A stretch of 64,000 bases of DNA, taken from an uncultured Eubacteriales bacterium. GTDB lineage: Bacteria; Bacillota; Clostridia; Christensenellales; DTU072. The notes below the pieces were generated by a model. The model was given only the letters and a program-made list of their open reading frames with translations. It did not search any database and was not told the origin of the DNA. The translations under genes were made by a program, and so were the position numbers. The stretch spans positions 1 to 64,000 of the forward strand of contig CASFAV010000008.1 of assembly GCA_949292905.1 (NCBI GenBank). Reading direction: 5' to 3'. Below are positions 53,309-62,048 of this stretch, piece after piece (the first letter of the stretch is position 1; each line of letters starts with the position of its first letter).

Positions 53309-54366
53309 GTCTGGCAACAGAACTTAACCTTGTCGGTAAGCTCGTCTACAACGTCCTTTACAAATGGGTATTGTCCTGGGGCGTGGAAAGCGAGCTTATC
53401 GGACCTTTCGCGTTGACGGTCATCGTGTTCACGGTGATACTTACGCTCATCACGATGCCTTTGGACGTGTGGCAAAAACTCATTTCGAGAAGCAACGCAC
53501 GCAAAATGGAGGCGATGAAGCCCGAACTCGAAAAGGTCAACAAGCTTTACGAAGGCGATAAGGCGATGCTTATGCAGAAGCAGCGCGAACTGTATTCCAA
53601 ATATAAGTATTCCGCCACGAAAGCCTGCCTGCCGATGATAGTGACGATGGTACTCTTCCTCGTCGTTTTCGGAGGCTTCAATTCGGCGGTCAAACACTAT
53701 AACTCCGCGGTCTTCGACGATCTGCACAACGTCTACGAAACCACGTATTCCGCAAGCTATAACGCCGCCGTCGAGGGCGGCGCGGGCGCGGAGGAAGCGG
53801 TCACGGCTGCCACGACAGCCGCGGAGAACGCCGTCGTAGAAGCGTATAAGCCCGAAAAATTCCTGCTTACGCAGAACATATTCATGCCCGACACGTGGGC
53901 GGATCCCATTCCCGACGCTTCCACTTACGCGGGAACGGGCATGGGCAAGCTCGGTATAACCGACGTCGATTCGGCCGTTTACGAGAAGGTGATGAGGCCG
54001 CTCATCGAGAAATACAACGTCACCGAGAAAGGCAAAAGCGCTTGGAACGGGTATCTGATATTGCCCGTTCTGGTACTCGTATTGAGCTTTGTGTCATCCA
54101 AACTCATCAAGTCGCCCGATCAGCCGCAGATGGCGGGACAGAGCGAAGAGCAGGTCAAAATGCAGCAGAACCAGATGAAGATGATGGCGTTCGTCATGCC
54201 CGTGATAATGGGCGTGTTCTCGCTTTTCTACAGCACGGCTTTCTCGCTGTATATGTTCATCAGGAGCTTTCTGAACCTTGCGTTCAATCTGACCTGGAAC
54301 ATCGTTCAGAAGAAGCGCGACGCCGAGGAGCGCGACAGGATAATGAGCACTACCGTGAAAAAATGA
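53296..54366 (+). CDS. yidC: membrane protein insertase YidC/SpoIIIJ
   Basis: A 356-residue insertase for Sec-dependent and independent membrane proteins. Five hydrophobic segments are visible, with the Oxa1-type core starting at ALTVIVFTVILTLITMPLDVWQ, a cytosolic coiled-coil hairpin (SRSNARKMEAMKPELEKVNKLY), then later segments including LFYSTAFSLYMFIRS. An Ala-rich extracytoplasmic insert of about 100 residues lies between segments two and three. There is no lipobox, unlike Bacillus SpoIIIJ. Confidence 0.93.
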   Translation: MDFMSLATELNLVGKLVYNVLYKWVLSWGVESELIGPFALTVIVFTVILTLITMPLDVWQKLISRSNARKMEAMKPELEKVNKLYEGDKAMLMQKQRELYSKYKYSATKACLPMIVTMVLFLVVFGGFNSAVKHYNSAVFDDLHNVYETTYSASYNAAVEGGAGAEEAVTAATTAAENAVVEAYKPEKFLLTQNIFMPDTWADPIPDASTYAGTGMGKLGITDVDSAVYEKVMRPLIEKYNVTEKGKSAWNGYLILPVLVLVLSFVSSKLIKSPDQPQMAGQSEEQVKMQQNQMKMMAFVMPVIMGVFSLFYSTAFSLYMFIRSFLNLAFNLTWNIVQKKRDAEERDRIMSTTVKK

Positions 54367-54402
54367 CGCGGTCAAGGGGGAACGGGATAAAAGGAGTCAG
54401 CG

Positions 54403-55251
54403 ATGAAGAAAGAAAACGTATTTGAAGGCTCGAGCGTGCAGGACGCGATAGAAAAGGGACTCGCGGCGCTCGGCATAACCGAAGAGGAAGCGGAGATCAA
54501 GGTCAAGAGCAAAGGGGGATTTTTCACGAAACCGAGCGTGGAGATAACCGTGAAAGAAAAGACCGAAGCGGAAGCCGACGTCGCGGAAGAAGAGCTCGCG
54601 ACCGTTGAGGAAGAAGCCGCCGAAGAAGGCGGAAAAGTCGCGCTTACCGAAGAAGAATGCGCGGCGGCGGAAGGGAGAGTACGCGCGTTCATAGACGGTC
54701 TGCTCGAAGAGATGAGGCTCGATTGCACCGCCGAAGTCACCCGCGAAGGCGAGGAGATAGACGTGCGCATCAGCGGTAAGGGCGCAGGTTCGATAATAGG
54801 CTACAGAGGGGACGTGCTCGACGCCGTGCAGTATATGGCGTTATGGATAGCGAACAATTCCGTTAAGGAATTCATAAGAGTTTCCCTCGACGCCGAGAAT
54901 TACCGCAAGAAGAGGAACGAAACTCTTACAAATCTCGCCATGAGGCTCGCGCGCAAAGCGGCGCGCACCGGAAGAAGGGTGTCGCTCGAAGCGATGAATC
55001 CTTTCGAAAGAAGGGTGATACACACGGCGCTGCAGAACGACAAATTCGTTCGCACCGAATCGGAAGGGGAGGGAAGCTACCGTCACGTAGTGATAATCCC
55101 CAAGACCGAGAACGCGCCCAGATCGCGCAGACCGAGGGAAGCCTCTTACGGCGAAACGCCGCAGATGACGTACGGAACGAGCGCCAAATTCCGTAAAAAA
55201 GGCGCGGTCAAGACCAAAACCTACGGAGCTCCTTCCAAAAAACCTTATTAA
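54403..55251 (+). CDS. jag: RNA-binding protein Jag/KhpB
   Basis: A 282-residue protein with a Jag-N domain (FEGSSVQDAIEKGLAALGI ... KGGFFTKPSVEI), an acidic linker, a KH domain (GKGAGSIIGYRGDVLDAVQYM) and an R3H domain (NPFERRVIHTALQ). The tail of about 50 residues is basic and Tyr/Pro-rich. It partners with KhpA in controlling cell elongation genes in other Firmicutes. It follows yidC in the usual order. Confidence 0.95.
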   Translation: MKKENVFEGSSVQDAIEKGLAALGITEEEAEIKVKSKGGFFTKPSVEITVKEKTEAEADVAEEELATVEEEAAEEGGKVALTEEECAAAEGRVRAFIDGLLEEMRLDCTAEVTREGEEIDVRISGKGAGSIIGYRGDVLDAVQYMALWIANNSVKEFIRVSLDAENYRKKRNETLTNLAMRLARKAARTGRRVSLEAMNPFERRVIHTALQNDKFVRTESEGEGSYRHVVIIPKTENAPRSRRPREASYGETPQMTYGTSAKFRKKGAVKTKTYGAPSKKPY

Positions 55252-55271
55252 ACAGAAAATAATTTTCCGCA

Positions 55272-56597
55272 ATGAAGGACACCATAGTCGCGCCGGCGAC
55301 CGCAAGCGGTACGGCGGCGGTAGGAATCATAAGACTGAGCGGAGAAGACGCGCTCGCCATCGCGGCGAAAGTATTTACCGCGAAGGGGTGGAGCGCCGCG
55401 AGCGCGGAGCCTTATAAAATGTATCTCGGCAAAGCGGATGCCGGTAAATTCGCGGACAGGGCGTTTTGTATGTATTGCAAAGCGCCTAAATCGTATACCG
55501 GAGAGGACGTCGTCGAATTCCATCTGCACGGCGGCAAGGTGATAACGGAAGGACTTATGCGAAGGCTCGTCGCGCTCGGCGCGCGCCCCGCGCTTCCCGG
55601 AGAATTCACCAAAAGGGCGTACCTCAACGGCAAGCTCGATCTTGCCGAAGCGGAAGGGATAGAGGATATGATCTTCGCGGGCTCGGAAGCGGAAGCGATG
55701 CAGGCTTACCGCATGATGGGCGGCGAAATAAGCAAGGGCATTGAGCGTGTAAAGGAGCTTCTGCTCGAAGCGGCGGCGAATATCGACGCGGTGCTCGATT
55801 ATCCCGAGGAGCTCACCGAAGACAACGCGCCGCTCATACGCGCCGCTCTCACGCGCGCGAAAGAGGAACTCGACAAACTGTACGAGGGCAGCAAGAACAG
55901 GCGTATCCTCAAAGAGGGCGTAAGTCTCGTTCTCGCGGGACTTACGAACGTCGGCAAATCGAGCCTTATGAACGCCTTATTGAAGGACGACCGCGCCATC
56001 GTGACGGACATAGCGGGCACGACGCGGGACGTATTGAGGGAGAGCTTCGAGCTCGAAGGGGTGACGGTCAACGTGTCGGATACGGCGGGCATACGCGACG
56101 GGAACGACGAGGTGGAGAGGATCGGTATCTCACGCGCGGAGCGCGCGATAGAAGGCGCCGATCTGGTGCTTTTCGTGACCGATCTGTCCGTTCCGGAGAG
56201 CGCCGAAGAACGGGCGCTGTACGAGAAGATAAAGCATAAAAAGCATATCCGCGTGGCGAATAAGGGCGACGCGGCGCGCTATCCGCGCGAATGCGACATC
56301 GTCACGGAAGCGAAAACGGGCGGCAATATCGACGAACTGACCGAGCTCGTAAGCGAAAAACTGGAGCTGAAAAAGAGGCTGGAAACGCCGATACTGACGC
56401 GTGAAAGGCAGATATACGCCGTAAAAGCGGCGGCGGAGCACGTGGGAGCGGCGCTCGAAACGATGGACGCGACGGGGCTCGACTGTCTTGCCGTGGACGT
56501 GAAAGCGGCGTGGGCGGAGCTTTGCGCGCTGACCGGAGAGGACGTGGCGGAGAGCGTGGTGGACGAAATTTTTTCGAGATTCTGCGTAGGTAAATAG
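55272..56597 (+). CDS. mnmE: tRNA modification GTPase MnmE
   Basis: A 441-residue GTPase that, with MnmG, adds the aminomethyl or carboxymethylaminomethyl group at C5 of wobble U34. It has the formyl-THF-binding N-terminal domain (TIVAPATASGTAAVGIIRLSG), the G domain with GLTNVGKSSLMNALL, DIAGTTRD and a weakly matching NKGD at the base-specificity position, and the C-terminal catalytic FCVGK (CxGK). It lies directly before mnmG. Confidence 0.97.
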   Translation: MKDTIVAPATASGTAAVGIIRLSGEDALAIAAKVFTAKGWSAASAEPYKMYLGKADAGKFADRAFCMYCKAPKSYTGEDVVEFHLHGGKVITEGLMRRLVALGARPALPGEFTKRAYLNGKLDLAEAEGIEDMIFAGSEAEAMQAYRMMGGEISKGIERVKELLLEAAANIDAVLDYPEELTEDNAPLIRAALTRAKEELDKLYEGSKNRRILKEGVSLVLAGLTNVGKSSLMNALLKDDRAIVTDIAGTTRDVLRESFELEGVTVNVSDTAGIRDGNDEVERIGISRAERAIEGADLVLFVTDLSVPESAEERALYEKIKHKKHIRVANKGDAARYPRECDIVTEAKTGGNIDELTELVSEKLELKKRLETPILTRERQIYAVKAAAEHVGAALETMDATGLDCLAVDVKAAWAELCALTGEDVAESVVDEIFSRFCVGK

Positions 56598-56599
56598 AA

Positions 56600-58498
56600 G
56601 TGAACGGAGAATACGACGCGATAGTTATAGGCGCGGGGCACGCGGGAGCGGAAGCGGCGCACGTACTTGCAAAAACGGGCAAAAAGACTTTGCTTTTGTC
56701 GCTGTCTTTGGAGGCGGTGGCTTTCATGGCGTGCAATCCGAACGTGGGCGGCACGGCGAAAGGGCATCTCGTCAAGGAAGTGGACGCCCTGGGCGGCATA
56801 ATGGGCGAAATAGCGGACAAAGCGACGATACAGCGCAGAATGCTCAACGCGGGCAACGGGCCGGCGGTACACAGTTTAAGGGCGCAGGTGGACAAAAATC
56901 TCTACCACAGGCTGATGAAAAGGGCGCTCGAACGCACCGCGGGTCTCGACATAACGGAAGCGGAAGCGTCGGAGATACTCGTCGAAAACGGCGAGGTAGC
57001 GGGCGTCAGGACCGCGCTCGGCAAAGTTTACCGCGCGCGAGCGGTGGTGCTTGCCACGGGCGTATACCTCGACGCAAGGATAATAACGGGCGAATACGTG
57101 CGCGCGACGGGACCCGCGGGCTTTATGAAAAGCTCTGCGCTTACGGGCAGTCTGCTCGCGTTGGGGCTCGACATAAGACGCTTCAAAACGGGCACGCCGA
57201 TGCGTATACTGTCGTCCTCGATAGATTATTCCGTTATGGAGAAGCAACCGGGAGAAGAGGGCTTGCCGGCATTTTCGATGCTCACCGAAGGCAACGTGCG
57301 CAACGATATGAACTGCTGGCTCACGTACACGAACGCGCGCACGCATAAAATCATATTGGACAATCTCGACCGCGCGCCGATGTATAACGGCGAGATAAGC
57401 GGCGTGGGACCGCGATACTGCCCTTCGATAGAGACGAAAGTGGTGCGCTTCGCGGATAAGGAAAGACATCAGGTATTCATAGAGCCCGAGGGCGCGGACA
57501 CCGAGGAAATGTACGCGCAGGGTTTGAGCACCTCCCTTCCTTACGACGTGCAGGAGGAGATGGTACATTCGATACGCGGACTCGAAAACGCGAAGATCAC
57601 CCGCTACGGCTACGCGATAGAATACGACTGCCTCAACCCCCTCGAACTGAACGCAGCTCTCGGCGTGAAAAAATACAAAGGACTGTATTCCGCAGGTCAG
57701 ATCAACGGAAGCAGCGGGTACGAGGAGGCGGCGGCGCAGGGGCTCGTCGCGGGCATAAACGCTTCGCGCTACCTCGACGGGAATGTGCCTTTCGTAATGC
57801 GTAGGGACGAGTCTTATATAGGCGTTCTTATCGACGACCTCGTGACGAAAGGGACAGAAGAACCTTACCGCATGATGACCTCGCGCGCCGAATACAGACT
57901 GCATTTAAGGCAGGACAACGCCGACTTGAGACTTACCGCGAAAGGGAGAGAGCTCGGCACGGTAGACGACGAAAGGTATTCCAAATATTTAAGTAAGGTT
58001 GCCGAAATAGAAGATATACGCAAGGCGCTCAAACGCCGTTACAAGCCGGAAGAGGTAGCGGAAGCGTTCGGGGCGAAGGGCGAGAGCGTGCCGAAAGCGA
58101 GCATAAGCGGCGAAGAGATACTGAGGCGCGGAAGGCTTAACGAAAGCGACCTCGTAGCGATAGACCGCGAATTCGCGAAGTACTCCTACGACGCCTTTTT
58201 CAACGTGGCGACGGAGATAAAGTACGAAGGCTATCTCGTCAAGGAACAGCGCACGATACGCGAGGCGCAGCGAATGGAGGAGAAGAAGCTTTCGCCGGAC
58301 ATAGACTATTCGAAGATAGACGGGATAAGGCTGGAAGCGCGCCAGAAGCTCGACGCGGTGAAGCCTTTGACGGTGGCGCAGGCGGCGCGCATAAGCGGGG
58401 TGAATTCGGCGGACGTCACCGTGCTTCTCCTGTGGCTCCGTAAGCGCGAAGCGGCTAAAACCGCGGGCGCGAAAGACGGTTCCGACGGCGACGAATAA
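56600..58498 (+). CDS. mnmG: tRNA uridine 5-carboxymethylaminomethyl modification enzyme MnmG
   Basis: A 632-residue FAD protein, the partner of MnmE. Dinucleotide fold DAIVIGAGHAGAEAAHVLAK, the signature GGTAKGHLVKEVDALGG, a second signature TYTNARTHKII and the C-terminal tRNA-binding helical domain are all present. The GTG start at 56600 lies two bases after the mnmE stop, without a clear Shine-Dalgarno site, suggesting coupled translation. In most Firmicutes rsmG and parAB follow; here a terminator ends the operon. Confidence 0.97.
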   Translation: MNGEYDAIVIGAGHAGAEAAHVLAKTGKKTLLLSLSLEAVAFMACNPNVGGTAKGHLVKEVDALGGIMGEIADKATIQRRMLNAGNGPAVHSLRAQVDKNLYHRLMKRALERTAGLDITEAEASEILVENGEVAGVRTALGKVYRARAVVLATGVYLDARIITGEYVRATGPAGFMKSSALTGSLLALGLDIRRFKTGTPMRILSSSIDYSVMEKQPGEEGLPAFSMLTEGNVRNDMNCWLTYTNARTHKIILDNLDRAPMYNGEISGVGPRYCPSIETKVVRFADKERHQVFIEPEGADTEEMYAQGLSTSLPYDVQEEMVHSIRGLENAKITRYGYAIEYDCLNPLELNAALGVKKYKGLYSAGQINGSSGYEEAAAQGLVAGINASRYLDGNVPFVMRRDESYIGVLIDDLVTKGTEEPYRMMTSRAEYRLHLRQDNADLRLTAKGRELGTVDDERYSKYLSKVAEIEDIRKALKRRYKPEEVAEAFGAKGESVPKASISGEEILRRGRLNESDLVAIDREFAKYSYDAFFNVATEIKYEGYLVKEQRTIREAQRMEEKKLSPDIDYSKIDGIRLEARQKLDAVKPLTVAQAARISGVNSADVTVLLLWLRKREAAKTAGAKDGSDGDE

Positions 58499-58510
58499 GA
58501 AAAACGGATC

Positions 58511-58536
58511 ACGGCTCGGAAGAGCCGTTTTTTTTC
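58511..58536 (+). terminator. terminator of the rpmH-mnmG operon
   Basis: ACGGCTC/GAGCCGT with loop GGAA and a run of eight Ts. Confidence 0.9.
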
Positions 58537-58605
58537 GCTCGCATATTGAAAAGGGAAGGAAAACATAGTAAAATTTTAACGACAGATCTGCGCCGGAGGC
58601 GAATT

Positions 58606-59946
58606 ATGGAAGAATTGAAGGGCTTGAAAGTAATAGTTGCGGGCGCGGGCATAGGGGGACTCGCGGCGGCGGCGGAGCTCGGCAAAGCGGGCGCCGCGGT
58701 GACCGTTTACGAGAGGGCGGATTCCGTGGACGACATGCGTTACCCGTGGCACGACGACGTTCAGCCGGAGGCGTTCGTACGGGCGGGGCTCGAGGTGCCC
58801 GAAGGCAGTTTCCGTAAGAAGAACTGGACGTTCGTCACTCCCGACGGTTCCGTGAGAAGAATGTACGAAGAGGAAGAAAAAGCCGATTTCTCGGTGTGGA
58901 GAAGGGCTCTCAACAAAGAACTCGTCGCGCGCGCCGAAAAATACGCCGAGATAAAGTTCTCGGTAGCGGTAGAGGGCGCGATCGCGGAAAACGGGTGCGT
59001 AAAAGGCGTGATCGCGAACGGCGAAAAGATATGCGCCGACCTCGTTATAGACTCGCTCGGCGCTTTTTCCGTTTTGAAAAAGGACGTCCCCGGGGTGACC
59101 GTGCACGGAGAGGACGAGATATTCGTTACCTATCGCGCCTTCCGCAGGAAGAACGCCGACGCGCCGGAAGCGGTGTACACGAACAAAGTGTATCTGAAAC
59201 ATAAAGGAGAACGCGGGATAGCGTGGGCGATACAGGACGGCGACGAAGTGGACGTGCTGGCGGGAAGACTGGGCGGCGCGAGCGAAGAGGAATTCGCTTC
59301 CGCGATCGCTCATCTCGAAAAAGAGAATCCGACCATAGGCGCGGAAACGATTATCGGCGGCGGCATGTACCGCATACCGGTAAGGTATCCCGCGACGCGG
59401 ATGGTCGCGGACGGATACGCCGCGATAGGCGACGCGGCGTATATGACCGTACCCATGCTCGGCAGCGGCATAGCGACGTCGCTCGCGGCTGCCGGAATGC
59501 TCGCGAAATGCCTTAAGGACGCCGCGGGAAAGAGCGTCGGAGAAGCTGCTTCGATAAAAAATCTATGGAATTACGAGAGAGAGTTTTATCTTACCTACGG
59601 CGCGGAATTCTGCGGAGTGGACGTGACGAAAAGGGGAGTATTGGAATTTCCGGACGAATTGCTGGGGTGGTTGCTTTCGTCGGAAGTGCTCACGAACGAC
59701 GACGTTTGCGCGCTCGCGAAAGGCAAATTTCTCAACGTGGGCGCACGTGACGCGTTGAAGAAGGTAAAAGCAGCGGGGCTTGGAAAACTTCCCGCGCTTC
59801 TCAAGATCAACGCAATGCTCACACGCGGCAAGCGCGCGATAAGGATAGCTCGTAAGATACCCTCCGTTTACGAACCGCATGCCGTGGACAAGTGGGAAAG
59901 AAAGCTCGTAAAAGCCGTGACCGGAAAAGATATGTTTCGTCAATAA
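58606..59946 (+). CDS. FAD-dependent monooxygenase / geranylgeranyl-reductase-like protein
   Basis: A 446-residue flavoprotein of the PHBH-like superfamily. It has the N-terminal Rossmann motif VIVAGAGIGGLAAAAELGKAGAAVTVYER and the second FAD motif DGYAAIGDAAYMTVPMLGSGIATSLAAAGM, where GDA binds FAD. The substrate domain is divergent. Relatives hydroxylate aromatics or reduce isoprenoid chains; the substrate here is unknown. The ATG at 58606 has GGAGG six bases upstream; an earlier frame start at 58546 lacks one. Confidence 0.82.
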   Translation: MEELKGLKVIVAGAGIGGLAAAAELGKAGAAVTVYERADSVDDMRYPWHDDVQPEAFVRAGLEVPEGSFRKKNWTFVTPDGSVRRMYEEEEKADFSVWRRALNKELVARAEKYAEIKFSVAVEGAIAENGCVKGVIANGEKICADLVIDSLGAFSVLKKDVPGVTVHGEDEIFVTYRAFRRKNADAPEAVYTNKVYLKHKGERGIAWAIQDGDEVDVLAGRLGGASEEEFASAIAHLEKENPTIGAETIIGGGMYRIPVRYPATRMVADGYAAIGDAAYMTVPMLGSGIATSLAAAGMLAKCLKDAAGKSVGEAASIKNLWNYEREFYLTYGAEFCGVDVTKRGVLEFPDELLGWLLSSEVLTNDDVCALAKGKFLNVGARDALKKVKAAGLGKLPALLKINAMLTRGKRAIRIARKIPSVYEPHAVDKWERKLVKAVTGKDMFRQ

Positions 59947-59947
59947 A

Positions 59948-59972
59948 CAAAAGCTCCCGCAGAAGAGGGAGC
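59948..59972 (-). terminator. terminator of the metallo-beta-lactamase-fold gene
   Basis: GCTCCC/GGGAGC stem with an 8-base loop; on the minus strand it is followed by TTTTGTTT. It lies between convergent genes. Confidence 0.75.
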
Positions 59973-59985
59973 GTCGGATCGGCTG

Positions 59986-60840
59986 TTAATCTTCGGCGTA
60001 AACCGCGGCTTCCGATCTTTTCGGGCGGTGCCTGCGCACTCTGCGCTTGTGTCCCCAGTTCACCACCGTATAACTGCGGTGGCTCGTTATGTGCGGGAGC
60101 GGCAGACCGTTGGTGTGCCTTACTATTTTTTCTATACAGTCCACGGCGTCCTGCACTTTGTCGCGCGGCACCGGCGCCACGAAATGCGTGGCGTATATCG
60201 CGTCGTAATCCTTGCCCCGCAATATGCGTTGCAAGGTCGTTTTGAGTTCTTCCGTCTTCGCCGCGCGCCTTATGCTCAGATAGGTGCACGGATTGTACGT
60301 GTCCCCCACGAAAAGAAGCCTGTTCTCCACCGCGAGATAGCTGAGCGCTCCGCGCGTCAGCCCCTTCGACTCGTAGACGCGCACCGTCTTCCCGCCGAGA
60401 TCTATGACGTCGCCTTCCGATACGGATACCGTTTCGGGTTCCGCGCCGCGTACCCAGCGGCAATTACGGAATCTGATGACTTTCAGCTTGAAGAAAAATT
60501 TAAGGCTGTGCAGATAATTTTTGCGGGCGCGCAACGTGCTCGATTTAAGATAGGGCTTTTCCTTTTCCGACAGGTAGATTTTGTCGAATTGCGCCCTGCC
60601 GCCCGAGTGCCACGGAAGCGCCGTCGTGAGCGCCGCTTCCACCGGACGGTTGCCCGCAAGAGGCGCGATGACGCTTCTTAAATCGTTCACCCCCGCTCCC
60701 GTATCGATAAGCAAAGCCTTCTCGCTTCCGATTATCAGATAACAATTCGCCACGTTGTATTCGTTGATGCGGTACACGCCTTCCCCGATACATTCGATAT
60801 CGTATCCCTCGCGCCGCGTCCTTCTGCTCCTGTCGAACAT
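59986..60840 (-). CDS. metallo-beta-lactamase-fold protein with a degenerate metal site
   Basis: A 284-residue protein with the MBL frame: NVANCYLIIGSEKALLIDTGAG, LAVENRLLFVGDTYNP and YATHFVAP. The metal motif HxHxDH is replaced by TxLPWH (residues 73-78, LTTALPWHSGG), keeping only the last His, and the next ligand site reads SKGLTRGA where GHTxGS is normal. Asp in GDT and His in ATHF remain. It is unlikely to hold a normal binuclear zinc centre. The C-terminus is strongly basic (HKRRVRRHRPKRSE). GAAGGAG precedes the ATG, with an extended -10 (TGTTATAAT, minus strand) upstream. Confidence 0.75.
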   Translation of the reverse strand: MFDRSRRTRREGYDIECIGEGVYRINEYNVANCYLIIGSEKALLIDTGAGVNDLRSVIAPLAGNRPVEAALTTALPWHSGGRAQFDKIYLSEKEKPYLKSSTLRARKNYLHSLKFFFKLKVIRFRNCRWVRGAEPETVSVSEGDVIDLGGKTVRVYESKGLTRGALSYLAVENRLLFVGDTYNPCTYLSIRRAAKTEELKTTLQRILRGKDYDAIYATHFVAPVPRDKVQDAVDCIEKIVRHTNGLPLPHITSHRSYTVVNWGHKRRVRRHRPKRSEAAVYAED

Positions 60841-60898
60841 AGCCGCTCCTTCGGTTTTTCACCATTATAACACGAAAACGCGCGTTGGTATAATATTA

Positions 60899-60927
60899 TT
60901 GAATTATCTTCGACGAAGTTGTATAAT
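60899..60927 (+). promoter_or_regulatory. lgt promoter
   Basis: TTGAAT (60899-60904), 17-bp spacer, TATAAT (60922-60927). Confidence 0.8.
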
Positions 60928-60960
60928 ATTCCGGTAGAATTACCTTCACGGAGGTCAATC

Positions 60961-61782
60961 GTGTATCCTTACGAAATAGGCGGCTTTATTACATTATACG
61001 GTATTCTGGTGGGCGCGGGCGTGCTCGCCTGCTTCATCGTGTTCTGGTGCCTTGCCAAAAAAGATAAACTCGAAAGCCGTTATACGGATTTCATTACCGT
61101 AGACGGCGTCGTGACCGCCGCGGCGGGCTTCGGCTTCGCCGCGCTTTTCCAGTCGATATACAGTTATATAGAAAATCCGGAAGCCGGCTTCGGCTATAAC
61201 GGACTCACCTTCTACGGCGGACTCGTCGGCGGAGCGGCGGTGTTCGTCTTGCTCGCCTTCCTTTTCCGCAAGCGCTATCAGAGCAAAATGATAGATATCG
61301 TCAGCAACGTTCCGCTCGGCATCCTTATCGGACACGCCTTCGGCAGAGTGGGGTGCTTCATGGCGGGTTGCTGTTACGGCAAACCTACCGACAGCCCCAT
61401 CGGGGTACGGTTCGTGGATCTCGAAACGGGCGGACTTACCGAAAAGGTCATTCCCACAAATTTAATAGAAGCGGTATTCCTTTTCATCGTTTTCGGTATC
61501 CTTCTCGCCATATATCTGAAAAAAGCACATCCATATAACCTCCCCCTGTATATGATACTTTACGGCATATTCCGTTTCGTTATCGAGTACTTCCGCGACG
61601 ACGACAGAGGGGAGTTCGTACCCGGTATGAGCCCGTCGCAGTTCTGGTCGGTGATACTCGTCATAGGCGGCGCGATACTCATTCCGATACTCAAGAAGCT
61701 GTGGGACAAGAGGCAGGCGTATCTCAAAGAACATCCGATCGTCGAACCGCAAGAAAAGAAAAAAACGGCGAAACAAAATTAG
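60961..61782 (+). CDS. lgt: prolipoprotein diacylglyceryl transferase-like protein
   Basis: A 273-residue polytopic membrane enzyme that transfers diacylglycerol to the lipobox cysteine of prelipoproteins, fitting the many lipoproteins in this window. The Lgt signature is GHAFGRVGCFMAGCCYGKPTDSP, with a periplasmic-side Arg-rich region later (GIFRFVIEYFRDDDRGEF). It has about seven membrane segments. The GTG start at 60961 has GGAGG six bases upstream; a longer ORF from 60919 lacks one and would begin within the promoter. Confidence 0.88.
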   Translation: MYPYEIGGFITLYGILVGAGVLACFIVFWCLAKKDKLESRYTDFITVDGVVTAAAGFGFAALFQSIYSYIENPEAGFGYNGLTFYGGLVGGAAVFVLLAFLFRKRYQSKMIDIVSNVPLGILIGHAFGRVGCFMAGCCYGKPTDSPIGVRFVDLETGGLTEKVIPTNLIEAVFLFIVFGILLAIYLKKAHPYNLPLYMILYGIFRFVIEYFRDDDRGEFVPGMSPSQFWSVILVIGGAILIPILKKLWDKRQAYLKEHPIVEPQEKKKTAKQN

Positions 61783-61795
61783 GTTGTTCCGACAG

Positions 61796-61822
61796 ACGCG
61801 GCGGTATCCCGCCGCGTTTTTT
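61796..61822 (+). terminator. lgt terminator
   Basis: 9-bp GC-rich stem ACGCGGCGG/CCGCCGCGT with loop TATC and TTTTTT. Confidence 0.92.
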
Positions 61823-61944
61823 ATGTCCTACGGAGGCAAACCTCTTACCGCGCTTTGCGCGGCGGCGCGACTTTTGTCGCGTAAGAGGGGAGCGCGCCGA
61901 TTTCGCGCCGATTTCCGCAAATCGGCGCGGAACGCGACTAACGC

Positions 61945-61973
61945 TTGCGGAACCGTTTACCTTATGCTATAAT
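61945..61973 (+). promoter_or_regulatory. secA promoter
   Basis: TTGCGG (61945-61950), 17-bp spacer, extended -10 TGCTATAAT ending at 61973. The remaining leader to 62048 is GC-rich with no defined element. Confidence 0.8.
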
Positions 61974-62048
61974 GTGTAAGATTATATATTAACCGCGCAA
62001 CGCGCCCGCACGGGCAATATCCGCGCGCGCGGCAACAATGAGGCAAAA

